64,000 bases of DNA from Euglena gracilis (GCA_039621445.1 CP154954.1:65554891-65618890); one strand, 5' to 3'; shown: positions 47,832 through 61,497, numbered from the stretch's first letter. Made by a program: numbers and translations. Notes: a model not told the origin generated them from the letters alone.

Positions 47832-48763
47832 TCCCCTCGATCTCAGCTCCGAGGCAGCAGAGGTGAACTGAAACAACGGAACGGGCAGTTCTTATGACGT
47901 CTCAGTTCGTTCGGCAGGCATCCCCTCCTCGGTCTTATCAGGCTGAATCCAGGCAGAGACAGCAGCCTTGACAACCCCCAACAAACCAAGATTAGGTTTG
48001 CAGGGCAGGACTTAATCTCGCGTCGAATTTTGGCTTGGGGGGGGGGCTGGTTTGATGCCATGCCACGTGCAATCGACCCATATCCGAGGGACAATTAACC
48101 CCCCCCCAAATTGCACGGTGCGACCATTGCCCCAAGCAGCCCTCATTCTCGTGGACCACGTTACGGGTGCGGGCAGCGCTACGATCAATGCGCGAAGGTG
48201 CAGCGCCTGGCTTGATGGGTGTCCCCGTTGCCGTCTGGCAGTCACTGCCGTCGCCCTGGCCTGAGGCGGTGGCCTGGCTCCTCAACCTGGTCGAGGCTGA
48301 GCGCCAATAAAAAATATTAATAACAATAACAATAATAATAATAACAATAACAATAATAAAGAGTAGATAGATATATAATAAAACAACAAGCAAGGGCAAG
48401 ATTTGGGCAAGACAAATGAGATGGTTCCAGGAGCCTGGCACCCTTTTTTTAGGACCAGGGTGTCGTCCAAGCCGAAGAGAACCCCACGCCCGGGGGGTTC
48501 CAGCAAACAAGCTTTTTGTCCAGGAAGCCCAAATTTTCCAGCATCTGAGCTGGACCTCCCCCCAGGTCGTCATTCAGCGACGTCCTGTTTGGGACACAGG
48601 TTCTCAGCGGCTTCTGGAGATAGCGCCGAAATGACCTGACAAAGGTGAGATTCAATAAAAGATGGTCCCAAAACCTGACTCCGGCCACATCATTTGGTCG
48701 GGGGACCACCCCGGCCATCCACCGTGTGGTCTGGTGCTGCTGACTGCCCCCCTCCTACCACAG

Positions 48764-48893
48764 CGATGCCCCTGATGGACGGGGCACGGCATGTGCGGTC
48801 GCTCCTGCGCCGCTGCTTGGTGTCCGCCGGGCTCCGCTTCCACGAAGAAGACACGGAGGGCAGCCGGTGTCTCAGGGTGGTGTGCACCGGGGG
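48764..48893 (+). CDS. candidate exon, possibly first of the 48.8-62.2 kb gene
   Basis: Acceptor CCTACCACAG|, donor CGGGG|GTGAGG. It reads MPLMDGARHVRSLLRRCLVS, AGLRFHEEDTEGSRCLRVVC and TGG. The ATG at 48766 comes just after the acceptor, so it could start translation or be internal. Globular, basic then acidic. Family unknown. Confidence 0.6.
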
Positions 48894-49025
48894 GTGAGGG
48901 CGTTGAATTTCACAGTGTGATGACAGCGGTGCTCCGCCCACTTGCCAAGGCTGTTTTTCATCTCACCCTGGGATGACTGATTTTTTTCCCGCATGTAATA
49001 CCTCTCCCGGTTGGAGTAAAGTTTG

Positions 49026-49026
<1 letters not shown>

Positions 49027-49092
<66 letters not shown>
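49027..49092. repeat. (CT)n microsatellite
   Basis: About 32 uninterrupted CT dinucleotides. Confidence 0.97.
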
Positions 49093-49094
<2 letters not shown>

Positions 49095-49311
49095 CCATTT
49101 TCTAAACCCAACCAGCGGTGTCATTTGCATGTCATTTCAAATCATGATTGAGCTGCTCTTAATAACCAACCAACCCCCCTGGACACCCTCAGTCAATCTC
49201 CCCTTCATCGCACCACATTCCAGTCGTCCTTCGGGGGGCTGCGATCATTTAATCACCGCCCGACCCCCCGGCTAGTTTTATTTCAGAGTCCACAGGGGGA
49301 CGGGGACCAAA

Positions 49312-49566
49312 GTGACCTGGTTTCCCACAAATTCGTGCCACGAATAATCGCGAATAATCACGAACCAGCACGAATTTGGGAATTTTTCAAAACCACAACT
49401 AATCACGAATAGTCACGAATTTCCACGAACGACATGTGACAGTTTTTTTTTTCTCAGTGCAGAATGTCTTCTTCTGAGAATGCGACCTCCATCAAGGAGC
49501 AATCCTCCTCAAAAGGGAAACAAATGTGGAAACGGGGTGGGCATCGGGGGAAATTGGCTTTTTTCT
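49312..49566 (+). mobile_element. left end of a second hAT copy with ORF start
   Basis: GGTTTCCCACAAATTCGTGC then degenerate CACGAATAATCG 10-mers, CACGAACCAGCACGAATTTG, a T/C tract with CAGTGCAG, and ATG at 49464: MSSSENATSIKEQSSSKGKQ then MWKRGG. This parallels the 16713 element base by base in layout (MSSPENDGV.., WKRGGK). The rest of the element is missing: no zinc finger and no right end found within 1 kb. Confidence 0.72.
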
Positions 49567-49646
49567 GAAGTTCTTGTCGATCATCCCAGAGTTGTCAACC
49601 CCCCCTCGGGTGGGCTGTGACTGACTTGTTTTCTAAAATAAAAAAA

Positions 49647-49842
49647 ATGGATTCGAAGTTTGTGGAAGAGTTGCAGTGCCTGGCCTGGAGTCCGGGGGCG
49701 GTTGTAACTGTGCGTTCGGGGGGGTGGGGGGCTGTGAGGCGGAGGCTGAGGGAGGTGCAGTTCCTGGAGAAGGAGGGGCGGTTCACCGTCACGCTCATGT
49801 ATTTCTGGGTGGCCCTGACGACCGTCTTCCTCATTCTGCACA
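49647..49842 (+). CDS. candidate exon with membrane segment
   Basis: Open frame reads MDSKFVEELQCLAWSPGAVV, a Gly/Arg stretch, RRRLREVQFLEKEGRFTVTL, then MYFWVALTTVFLILH. The last 20 residues are a good transmembrane helix preceded by basic residues. Neither border is a clear splice site. Unknown membrane protein. Confidence 0.5.
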
Positions 49843-51821
49843 GGCCCTTCCGCCCTCCCCCCAACTCTTTTTTTTTTGCAGTTTCATAGTGGCTTGGTTA
49901 TGTCGAGGATGGGGGTGCCGAAATTTTTCGGATGCCCTGTGCAGTGGCCGTCTCTCAAACAGTGTTCCAAAGTTGAGGCCATGGACAAAACAAGGTTTTC
50001 CACTCTGTGTATTTGGTTCGAAAGAAAAAGATCCCAAAAAGTTGATAAAGTATGGTGCCGCTTTGGTCGTATTTTTCACCAGTCATTTAGGAAGTCATTC
50101 CCACAGTATCGCCACCGCCAGCATTGAATGCTTTTGTGTTTCTTCCACCTGTTCCATGCAGTGTGTACCAACGGCTGCGCAAGTGCAAGCAAATATGATG
50201 TGCATATCGTGCTCTCTCTCCCTCTCTGCCTCTCTGCCCAGAGAGGGGGGGGGCCTGACGGTGGCATTGTTCATACGATGTAACAAGTATGGTTGGTTCA
50301 AGCACCCGAACCTGGTGTTCTCCATACAGGGGAGCTCAATCCTGCGACAACATTGTTTCCTCTTGCATCATCCTCTGTCCAATTATCAAATTATCACCAT
50401 ATGCCTGACAGTATACCCCCCAATCATCGGAAACCGTTTGAATGGTTCTCTGAATACCATGCCCCCTCCCCAAGCTATTCCCTCCTCCGAGCTATTCCCA
50501 TAGAGGGGATGGGAATAGCTTGGTCGTGGGGCACTTTTTTGGACGGAAACATGGAAAACTGCGTGCAAAGTGGGATTTTTTCTGGATTTACTCTTGTAGA
50601 GAACTCAACATTTTCGCAATATAAAAAATGACCTTTGGGTTGAGGGTGTGGGGGCAGCTTTTGCAGGGAACCAAGGTCCTCCCCCCCCCCAGCTGTTCCC
50701 CTCCCCAAGCTGTTCCCATTGGGCAGGTCCCAGGGGGCTGAGTTGAAGGATCAGCTCTTTCCGATATTTTCCGACACAGAGTCTTTCCCTCTCCCGAGTG
50801 GCGGGGTTGTGATAACGTCCTCCTCGAGAAAAACAAAAACGCCCCTGCGAAGAATGTTGGACAACCCTCGAATTGGGGTGTGGTGTTTCTTCGGATGTCT
50901 TCCGCCCAATGGGTTCCACCCAATGTTTGCTTTGAAAGCCCAAACGGGTCCCTTCTGAAAACGCCCCTCTGCCACCCTCTATTTCATTCCGTTTGGTATC
51001 CTGGGCTTGGTGTTTATTTCCCTTCGCATCCCCTGCTTCAGCCCAGCGTCCCTTTTATGTATGTGGGGGCGTTTTGGGGATTTGTGATTGGGTCAGAGGA
51101 TTGAGTCAGAGCAGTGGCAACTGATTTTCATGTGTGGTTCATGGAATCTTGCAAGCCCAGCGTCTGCTGGTTTGTTTTTGTATTTGTTTGATGTTGGAGC
51201 TTTTTGTCTGCCCCTCGGGACGCTGCATTACAAGGGCAGCACTATTACCTCCTATGCGCGGCACCCAGGGTACCCTGTCACTGCAGGTTCATGAAACGTA
51301 CAAAACATCCACTGAAGAATTATTTAGATTAAATTGAAAGTTTCTTTTGACCAAATTTTTTGAACACCCCTCAAGTTGATTGCATATATGAGGGATGGCA
51401 AGTAGCTGGCACAGCAGGTGGGGTGGGTGGTCGGACCCCCACCCGTTCCAGGGGTGGGGTGGGGCTTTCTGGCACCTAAACCCGTACGCTCTCTTAATAT
51501 CGAACACGAAGGGGTAGGAGAGGAGGTATGAGGGCCCATTTAAGGCTGAATATCCCTCGACTTCACGTTGAAACATCAAAGTTGGTGAGAGGGACAATTG
51601 AGCAGAGGCATTAATGCCAAAAAAGCCAGTTGTTTTCGATTTGCTTTTTGAAAACAACCTTGTCCCCCCCTGGTCTTTAAAAAGCTGGTTGGTTTGGGTT
51701 GGACTGGTTCGCTGGTGGAATCAACCCAATCCACTATATCTTCACTCAATCTCTTAGGAAACACCTGAATATTTATTTAAATTAAAAAATACAACATTAT
51801 AAAACTTTGGGTCGCCTATTC

Positions 51822-52100
51822 TTACCTCCTTCGCTCGTTCCGTCTCCATTCTCCTGGTTCGTTGTGTTTGCCCAAAGCCCCTTTGCTCGCCTTCAACACT
51901 CGTCTGTATGCCCTGACAGCGTACCTCGGGTTCATCGCCTGGGTCGCACACAGGCCACCGCTCAGTTGTGCCAGAGACACCACTGGCCGCCTGGCGTTTG
52001 CCAATAAAATGAACGTCGGGTACCATCGGAGCCCCGGGTGGCAGGCAGTCGGCATCCCCACTGCCTCCGGCACCCTCTTCGAACACAGCCCCCCCCCCAC
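51822..52100 (-). pseudogene. possible Ty1/copia reverse-transcriptase remnant
   Basis: Reading - from 52100, one frame gives WYPTFILLANARRPVVSLAQ, LSGGLCATQAMNPRYAVRAY and RRVLKASKGALG. This resembles the end of copia RT (..YLANATRPDI.FAV..LSR...P...H..A.KRVLRYLKGT). The match is by eye over about 50 residues with key changes, no RNase H follows, and the + strand is also open, so the call is tentative. Confidence 0.35.
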
Positions 52101-52979
52101 CCCCTGCGGCCCACAGCGGGCCCTTCGATTGGATCGTCACTGCCACATTTTCTGTCAGTGCGGCGCAGTAAAAAAAATTGATTTCCACTGTGCGCGCCGC
52201 ATACACCACGGCGGAACATGCAGTCCGGCACTGCATGCACCACAGCAAAATTGTGTGTGCCAGATACAGGCTTCCTTTTGAACTTGCCCCCCCCCCCCCC
52301 CCGCGTGGGTTGGTCCGGGGCCGGACCCCAGAGCAGAACGGGAATCGGTCAAACAGCCAGGGTGGTGGGGGGGGGGGTCGACCCCCCAACCAGGCCTTCC
52401 CGTTCTGCCCTGCCAAACCCCCCTTGGGCGAGAGTCCCGGAGGCCTGGGTATGGGTTTGGACCCGAATCGCCGATATTTTTTTTTGGAAATGCTCCTTAG
52501 ACGGCTCAATTTTTGCGCGGGGGGTCCCCCGGGAGTCCCGACTGGGGTGGTGGGTGGGGGAAACCCCCTCCCCCCCCCCCCCCCGGGAGGTCTTTAAAAG
52601 ATGCCTCACCAGGTGCTGAAGATGCTTTTCGACGCTGAAGGCGCCGAAATTTTTTGAAAAAGGTGCTATTTTTGGCAATTTTCGCGTTTTTGGGCCATTT
52701 TCGGGGAAAGTGGGGTGGCACTCCCCCCCCCCCCGGGGGCACCACCACCCGGGGGGGGGCCTCCCCCCCCCTCCCCCCCCCCCCCCCCTCCCCCGCACCT
52801 CCCCCCCCCCCCCCCCGCCCCCCCCCCCCCCCCCCCCCCCACCCCGTTCTTAAAAAAAACTCTGGCCGCAGACTGTGCGTGGCAGGTGCGGGGGGGGGTC
52901 GACACCCCCCCACCCCCATCCCGGTGGGTCAGGGGGGTCCGACCCCCCCACCAGGGCTTCCCATGCCGCCCTGCCCTCC

Positions 52980-53130
52980 CGGAACGTGCCCCCATCCGGC
53001 GGCGGCGGCCCGGCGGGGTGCTCCGTCCACCTCAACGTCGGGGAGGACCGCGGCATCGTGGAGGCCACCGACCTGCCGGACGTGTTCGCGGCGCTGCAGC
53101 ATGACGAGCGGCTGGCCCGGCGCCGCCCTC
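52980..53130 (+). CDS. candidate exon
   Basis: Very GC-rich. Frame reads GCSVHLNVGEDRGIVEATDL then PDVFAALQHDERLARR. Good globular composition, in contrast with 500 bp of C/G-run repeats just upstream. Borders unclear. Confidence 0.5.
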
Positions 53131-53449
53131 CCCTGCTGACCCCTGTCTTTTGGCTGCCCCAGGACTCAATCCAAAGGTGTGTCTTTTTCTGTCAAATGTA
53201 ATCCATAATAATATATTAACTATACTAACATAATAATATAATAATACAGAACGTGAGATGGAAATAATAGAATGATAGTTATGTTCATTGTTCTGAAATA
53301 AAAAGAAATTTATTTTTTTAAGAATTCAAATATATTGTTAATTAATCACCCATACTTTGGAAATTCGCCCAATCCCTCTTCTTGTGTGTTTTGTAGATTT
53401 GATACATTCCCTGGTTGGGTTGGTGGGATCCTCCCATGTTTTGAAAGGG

Positions 53450-54150
53450 AAACTCACAGGAATTCACGGAGGATCACGGAAATGGGGGGCGGGGGCATTT
53501 TCACGGAAGTCACGAAAATTCACAGAAGTTCACGGATGAGGTGGAGGGCTCAGGAAAAATTCTTTGTGTCTTTTTGCCTGTGTTTTACTTGTTTTCATAC
53601 ATTTTTGGTGGGATAACGTGCACATGCTTTGCTTTTTGGAACAGAAAATGAACATAAAAAAAACCTTCAAAATGTCAAGGACAAACGTTTGTTTTGCAAT
53701 TTCCATTTCCACATACAGGTTTGAATTGGAACTAATGAGTAGACTGATCGGTTTCAGCATGCAAACAAGGATTTTTTCGTTGGTTTTTGTGGGTAAACCC
53801 ATTACGACCATGAACGTTTTTGTTTGGGTGCAAGGTGAGGACTACGTTGTGGCATGAATTCAGTTGGATTGCAAGCCAGGTGGGTGCCACGTTTCAGCCA
53901 CATTCTGAACAATATTGGCAACATTTTTCTGTTTTCTTTTTACATGCCTCATTGTAAGGCAATCTCCAGAACTATAACCATAATATGGAGAAACAAACTG
54001 CTCCGACAACCGCCCAAACATGGCTCCAGCGCAGAATGGAATATTATTTTGGACTTTTTTTTGAAAGAGGAAATTTATGGGAAATTCACAGAAATTCAGG
54101 GGAAGTTCACGGAAAATCACGGATACATTTTGGCCTCGACCAGCACGGAA
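53450..54150. repeat. degenerate TTCACGGAA / TTCACAGAA short repeats at two sites
   Basis: About seven copies of an 10-11 bp TTCACGGAAA-like unit at 53450-53540 and six at 54082-54152, same orientation, 540 bp apart. The layout (short direct repeats flanking an AT-richer middle) resembles the CACGAACAAT arrays of the 16713 element. No TIR or TSD found. Confidence 0.5.
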
Positions 54151-54329
54151 ATGGGAGGAACCCTGGTGTGTGGGTGTGGAGGTGGGTAATCCAGTGAGGG
54201 AAATACACGGCCCAATATTTTTATTGCCACACGCATCAGTCGGTTGCATAATTGATTTTCATTTTTCATTTTAAAACTGACCTAGATGGGATGGGTGCAT
54301 GCTTGAATTCTGTGCTGCATTAGCCCGCA

Positions 54330-54479
54330 CAAAACCATCCTCCTCCATTTGAGGCCCGTGTTGGCCGCGTCCGGCCACGTCCGTGCAACAGCGATTTTGC
54401 ATCGGTATGTGGGGGCTGAGATTGGACGCAAATACCTTTGGTATCCAGGGCCCGACGGGGGACCCCTTCTACCTGCTTG
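54330..54479 (+). CDS. candidate exon before a consensus donor
   Basis: Ends at CTGCTTG|GTATGT. Two frames are open. One reads [20 protein letters not shown] then [20 protein letters not shown]; the other reads [20 protein letters not shown] then FYLL. I cannot choose between them without homologues. The donor and GC content support an exon. Confidence 0.42.
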
Positions 54480-54574
54480 GTATGTGTTTGTGTGCCACAG
54501 AACGCAAAACAAAATGCGGTATTTATATATGTTGTGTCTATGCGTGCGTGCATGTGCGTGTGCATGCGTGCATG

Positions 54575-55890
<1,316 letters not shown>

Positions 55891-55980
55891 ACACACGCGG
55901 TTTTTTTTTTCCACCATCGGACCGCTCCGCCCTGGCTTCATGCTCTGGTCCTCAACCACTACCACCTCGAGCTTCTGCAG

Positions 55981-56090
55981 TTCCTGGACCTGACCTGGCT
56001 GTCTGTGTTGGTGTTTGCCTCCGTCCCGGCACCCAGGCGGACCCCTCTCTTCCCCGCGCCATCCTGGCCCCGTCCTTTCAAAGTTGCCAG
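55981..56090 (+). CDS. candidate exon with hydrophobic helix
   Basis: Acceptor CTTCTGCAG| (or further 5'), strong donor TTGCCAG|GTATTG. It reads [20 protein letters not shown] then [16 protein letters not shown]. The first 15 residues form a membrane helix. The same frame is open upstream ([16 protein letters not shown]), so the exon may start near 55911. Confidence 0.55.
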
Positions 56091-56344
56091 GTATTGTTCA
56101 GAAAATGATCCTGTAGTTTCGCTGCAATTCTCACAATAGGTTTCTAGGCAGGTTGCGCCAAATGGGTGTAGATTCTTCACAGGTGGCGGCGTTCGCAGGG
56201 GCCCAATGTATGCACAATACACAACAAACAGCACAAAGTTCATGCGCACACACAAAACACAGCGAGCATTCCACACAAACAATGCGCATACATACAACAT
56301 GCACGCGCCCACGCGCGCACACGTGTGCACATGCCCCCGCACAG

Positions 56345-56512
56345 CTCGGCAAGGTGCTGAAGCGGAACGTAGCAAGTTGTTGTGTGGTTCTTAATAGTCC
56401 CTCTGCCTGCGTCCCTCTGGACCGTCTCGTATGTCTCCCCCTACCTGTCCAACACGGTTCAGGAGGTGCTCGTCGCAGCCATCATCTCTATGATGTACAC
56501 CGTGGGCCCAGA
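56345..56512 (+). CDS. two short candidate exons (LGKVLKRN and a membrane segment)
   Basis: First piece 56345-56368, after CCGCACAG| to CGGAAC|GTAGCA, reads LGKVLKRN. Second piece from about 56398 (TTAATAG|) reads PLPASLWTVSYVSPYLSNTV then QEVLVAAIISMMYTVGP, which has a hydrophobic stretch. The two are close, so one intron of about 30 bp would be too short; only one may be real. Confidence 0.4.
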
Positions 56513-57429
56513 GTGTGGCTTGAGATGTCTAAAAGGGTTCCCAGTTGGGCTCATGCATACGTCTGGAGCATCCTCAATTTCCAATGCCGATCATGTAATG
56601 CATCAGACAGCTGAGGAACGTCTTGTTTCCCGACAGAGGTCCAATTGCGTTGGAATCACCTTCGGTATTCTGACAGTCGGTGCCCACAGGGAGCACTCTG
56701 TCGCGGACTCAGCTACTACAATGTCGTAGGGACCGCTGGCCCAAATTGCATCATCCCCTTCTTTAGTGGGTGGTGATGCTATTACAGTTTTGTATCCAAT
56801 GCGTGTTGTATACCGCAAAACAAATTATTTATTAGATTCCATTTGCTCTAATTCCGATTGGGGTGAGACCATAAGATACACATATGTCCACAAATATTAT
56901 TATTAAGGTTGGGGTTGGGGCAGGCAAAGTGTTCAGCCAAAATGGATGTAAAATTAGGGCCGAAAGTCGGTCTAAACCCCCCAAGAAAACCATGACCCCA
57001 GGTACATTTGGAACCCTGGATACCCACCCCTCTCATGCATCTTCCTCAAGGTGGCCAGGTGACAAAAAAACATGGGAGGGTGGTTGGCCAAAGATTTTGG
57101 TACGTTCCCCCACTGCCTCCGGGGGGGGGGGTGCAATGGTGCAACATTTTCAACGTTGTCAATGCACTGTGTGTGTGTGTGTGTGTGTGTGTGTTTCTGT
57201 GCCAAAGGCCCGGAAGCCCAGAAAATCAGACATCTGGCCATTTTTGGCCCAATTCCCCCCCCCCCGGTGGGGTAGTGCCTGGTTCCAGGCACTTCAGGGC
57301 ACTCCGAGACCCCCTTCCCCCCCCCCGGGAGGGGGTGGTCAAAGCGGGTTCGGGCCCAGGCGACGTTCGAATTCGAATGCCTGCACTGAGTTGTCGGGTT
57401 ACAACTTCCCCGGGGTGGGGGGGCTTTGT

Positions 57430-57641
57430 GGGGGGGGGGGGTGAATGGGGGTGGACCGTCGGTCGGTCCCGAGCCGACGGCGGCAGTTCGCGGCGGAGCA
57501 CGAGCTCCAGCAGCAGCTGGAGAAGGAGGCAGCGACGCTGAAGGAGGCGGCGCAGCAGGAGGCGGAGTTGAAGGAGGCGTCCCAGGAGGCGGACACCGCC
57601 CATGCACCTGTGCGACACTGCGAAGAGCGTTTTATTTTTTG
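57430..57641 (+). CDS. candidate exon, coiled coil
   Basis: Reads RRQFAAEHELQQQLEKEAAT, LKEAAQQEAELKEASQEADT and AHAPVRHCEERFIF before a stop. Heptad pattern of Leu/Ala with Glu, Gln and Lys over about 40 residues indicates a coiled coil. The frame extends to about 57641; a donor near GCGAAGAGC is not obvious. Confidence 0.5.
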
Positions 57642-57818
57642 AATCTTATTTTCTAAAAAAAAGTAATTTCGATTTTTTTTCACGTCGATGTTTCTTTTTT
57701 TGTTTGTTTTAATACGCAGAGCCCCCATGTTTTGGATCCTAGTTGGTAAACGCTTGTTTTTCTTATGACTGCAAAAAAGGCAAGCAAAAAAAGGCAATGC
57801 TGTTATCAAATCTTCCAG

Positions 57819-57905
57819 CTTGCATTTCTAGCATACACACCAGAGCCCTTGGCCAAGGCAATTGATGAAAATTTCCTTGACCTCGGTTCCACCATTTCCT
57901 TAAAG
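57819..57905 (+). CDS. candidate exon, 29 codons, phase 0-0
   Basis: Acceptor AATCTTCCAG|, donor TTAAAG|GTGCTG. It reads LAFLAYTPEPLAKAIDENFL then DLGSTISLK. Clean borders and a balanced composition. Unknown family. Confidence 0.58.
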
Positions 57906-58374
57906 GTGCTGCCCATGTCTGCCAAGTGCTTCCGGCTGTGTTTTGTGGCAAATCTGCAAATTTTTATGTATTATGTCAAGCGCTAATTTCTCTTGTCAAC
58001 AGCGTTTGCGATGGTATTTTGTGAATTAATGTTTTCTGATGCCAGCGTTCTAAGTTCCAGTGTTCAGCCCTGTGGGTCAGGATAGCTATCATCCGTTCCT
58101 GGTACAGGCGCATGCTCCATTCTGAACCACCTGCTCAAAAATGTGATGGCGGATGCTGCGGGGTGTATCCGTGCTGGGGGATGTGTCTGGATTGTTGCAG
58201 GCATCCAAAATTCCATGGGATTTTTATCTCCTTGTTCTGTCCTCTTTGTCTAGGTGGCTTCTGTTTATCCTTTCGTCACTGACTTGTCGCTGCCATTGTG
58301 TCTTTGTTTGCACAGGTTGAGGTCTGGGAGTAGTGCCCAGGTGTGGAGAGTCAGTGTAAGTCGAGCTACCCATC

Positions 58375-58740
58375 CGGCTCCCCCGGGAAACTGTCCTCCT
58401 CGGGAAACCGTCACCTCAGCCCCATATTTGCTGACCTGACAACTTTATTTTAAATTTTGACGTGTTCTCACGGAATAAATGTATTTTTTTTGCAGGCAAA
58501 AATTGAATGGATTTCAGTTTTAGAAGTTTAGAAGTTTGGGGGGAATCGCGGTTTTGGGATTTTTGGGTCCGTGGGGGTCCAAAGTGTCACCTTTTCTCTG
58601 TGACCTGGACACCCCCCCCCGGAAAAAAATGTCACCTCAGCCTCGTACTTGCTGACTTGTCACTATAGGGACCTTTCACGTACCTCCGTGTTTGCTGATT
58701 TGACAGGTGAAACAGGGATCGATATAAGAAGGCTGCACAG
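58375..58740. repeat. dispersed GGAAACTGTC / CTGACCTGACA repeat, two degenerate copies
   Basis: GGGAAACTGTCCTCC then AACCGTCACCTCAGCCCCAT and TGCTGACCTGACA; a second variant starts about 58620 (TGTCACCTCAGCCTCGTACT). Same word order at 12340-12440 and partly at 2740, 32183 and 38330. Confidence 0.6.
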
Positions 58741-59594
58741 GGTTAAGGTGGAGGGGTGTCCCCTTATCCCCCCTCCTTGGGGGGTCTGGACAACCCCCCC
58801 CCCCCAGACCAGATCAAATTTTTTCGGCCCGGCGGCGCTTCGCCCCGGGCCAAAAATAGGTCGCCCGAACCGCGCCACTGTTTCAGGGGGGTGCCCCCCC
58901 CACCTCCTGGACCGGAGGGGGGGTCGGACACTCCCCAACCTGCCTTTATATCGAAGCCTGGGCGGGGCATGTTTCATTTTCCATTCACAAATGAAAAAAT
59001 TTGGTTACCTTCAGCTAGTAGTAATTATCCCAGTTGTTCTCAGCCATCTTTCTGACGAATCTGTTTTCCCCTAGTTATCAGCACAGTTGCAATCCAATTT
59101 TTTGAGCCAAAAGTCATGCACCCGGGCATGACCCGTGACCTGTCAGGTCTTGTCACCTCTGAGTTCATACACTGGCCAAGGATGGATATTGGATATCGGC
59201 CCATATCGGGTTTATCGAAAATCTTTAATTTATCGGGTCCCGAAAAAATATCGTGAAATATCGGCTTTATCGGGGGGGGGGGGGGTAACGTACTTTTTTG
59301 TTGTTTTTTGGGCGATTTTGAGATTCTCCAAATCACAAAAAATGAGGATAATGGGGCACAAACTGATCATATCGGTTTAATCGACTTTTATTGACGATAT
59401 CGGGGGGTCAATCTATCCAATTTATCGGGACCCCCCTAAAACCAATAGCAATATCCATCCTTGCCCTGGTGCCCCTCCCCAACCTATTGTAATTGTGTGC
59501 AGGAAACTGAATCGACATCGGTACACACAAATCTGTTGCCAGAGGACATCACGGGGGGGGGGGGGCACGCCCCAGGGCCCACCTGTACCTGCAG

Positions 59595-59780
59595 TCCCCC
59601 TCCAACCCTCCCCCGCACTCGCCGCCGGACCTGGTGCAGGCCATGGAGTGTCTGGAGCGGGGCGTGGCCGGGCCCCGACGGTTCTTTGGCCCCTGGTCCA
59701 ACGAACAAATTTGGCCCACGAATGACGAGGTTGACGGGATTGTGGCGCGCTTATTTCCCGAGTCGGCAAGCAATGGCGCA
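59595..59780 (+). CDS. candidate exon
   Basis: Acceptor TGTACCTGCAG|. Reads SPSNPPPHSPPDLVQAMECL, ERGVAGPRRFFGPWSNEQIW and PTNDEVDGIVARLFPESAS. A Pro-rich start, then acidic/aromatic globular protein. The 3' end is uncertain. Unknown family. Confidence 0.56.
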
Positions 59781-59896
59781 GGGAGGAGCACAGCCCCATT
59801 TCCAGCGGAGAGCCAGGGTTGGGAGTTCCAATATCCGCGAGAGAATGGAGCTGGGTGTCCCTTGGCGACCCCCCCCCCTGCCCCTGCCCTGGGGAC

Positions 59897-60580
59897 AGGG
59901 CTGTTTGGGAATCCCTGAAACCCCATGGGTCATGGTTGGTGGGGGGTCAGACCAACCTCCACCGCCATCCTAATGGGTTGGAGGGTCCGTCTGCCCTTAC
60001 CAAGCTTTCCCGAATTTCCGGGAACGCCTAGTAGAAGGTGAAAATTTTCTTTCGCGCCGAGGGGAACATTTGCTCGGTGCTGTCATGGGTAGGACCCCCC
60101 CCCTGTGTCAACCAAATTTGTGGCCAGGGGGGGCACTTCTACCCCCAAAGACAAGCACGGCTGCGCTTAGCGACGGGGGTGTGTTTCTATTTGGACCCTC
60201 CCTGCCTGAATTGTGTGCATTTCCTTCCGAAATCATCAAAATGGGGGCGGGCTTGCAGTGCACTGCCAGGGGGGGGGGGGGGCTTGCATTGGTGGCAGTC
60301 CGGCGCTTCTCTTCTTGCGGGGTGGGGACCCCCTTTGCGGGCCGTCACTGTTGGTCGCGGCCCGGGGGCAGCGTGGTGCCGGAAGCGGCAGGCGCTCCTG
60401 CGCATCGCCAGCGGCCGGTACACCCCGGCCAGGGCATCGAGGCCCCCCATGGCATGAGCCTGGGCCCTTCAGTTGTCTTTTCGGTTCACAAACAGACAAA
60501 CAGGGCTGTATGGAAATCCCTGAAACCCTTGGTGGTGAGGGTGAACCCCCACCCCCATCCTGGTTGGGGGGGTTCGACCC
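59897..60580. repeat. two copies of the dispersed GGAAATCCCTGAAACCC repeat
   Basis: At 59897: CAGGGCTGTTTGGGAATCCC then TGAAACCCCATGGG. At 60501: CAGGGCTGTATGGAAATCCC then TGAAACCCTTGG. Both are followed by G-run and C-run pairs that can form hairpins. The DNA between (about 59980-60490) holds a weak open frame KRQALLRIASGRYTPARA near 60390 that I do not call. Confidence 0.65.
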
Positions 60581-61241
60581 CCCCCTCGTCCTTCCCACAT
60601 TTCCGGGCGCCAATTTTACCCCCCCCCAATGTCCAGTGACTCCCCTATGTTCCAACAACAGAGGACACCTTTTTGGAGGTTTGGCCAAATTTTTGGTCCC
60701 GGCGCAAAGCGCAGGCCTAAATTTTTTGCCCCCAAAATCGACCAAAAATTGGCCGAAGTTCCATGTTTGGCACTTTTTGCGCAAAGAAAAAAATGTCCAA
60801 ATTGCCCAAAATTTTCGGCGCAAAGCGCCGGAAGACTTTTTTTGACCCCGTATCAAACGACCCCCCCCCCCCGGTCGGAGGGCACCTTTTTGGTCACAAC
60901 CCTATGTCCAACTACCCCCCCCCTCGATCGGAGAACAGAGGTTGCCGGTCGTTGGACGTTGGGGGGGGGTAAGTCAATTTTCCCTTGCGCAGTGATGTGG
61001 TGGGTAGGGGGGCACACCATTGCTTAAGGTGTGTCCGACCCCCCCCCCCCGTGGTGACTGACTGACTGACTGACTGACTGAGTGACAGGGTGTTTCGGAG
61101 TGTCTGGTTTTTTTTTTTGAAAGTACCCCCCATGTCGGTCAGCGATGGTCTGGTGAGGGGGAGTAGACTCCCCAGTTGGGGGTGCAATGATGTTTGGTTT
61201 GGGTAGCTACTGTCGGGCTCCCCGACGCCCTTCTCCTGCAG

Positions 61242-61330
61242 CTGTTCGACGTAGACCTCACCCAGTTCGGCAACAGCCTGTTGCAGGGGCGGCCCATCCA
61301 GGCAGACTTTCCCGGCAGGGCCTGCTCAAG
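61242..61330 (+). CDS. candidate exon
   Basis: Acceptor CTTCTCCTGCAG|. Reads LFDVDLTQFGNSLLQGRPIQ then ADFPGRA. Good acceptor with pyrimidine tract. Donor not found. Unknown family. Confidence 0.5.
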
Positions 61331-61497
61331 GCATAGTTGGGGCTTTCTTCTTTGTTGTTTCATGAAGCACATAATTAAGTCCAATGTAATTAATGTCCAA
61401 TGGAATGGATGCCTCTTCAGAAAAGTATTTTATTTTGTTTACATTTGATATGTATAATATAATTTAATATGTATTTTTTGTTTGTATTTTTCCCCAG

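Noticed and set aside
47220-47876. Asn/Ser-rich open frame of 218 codons on -
   Set aside because: An out-of-phase reading of the TTG/CTG array; no splice or start context and no unique sequence support.
60380-60455. Exon reading CRKRQALLRIASGRYTPARA
   Set aside because: Open for only about 30 codons in a GC-rich repeat-flanked stretch, with no acceptor or donor; too weak to annotate.
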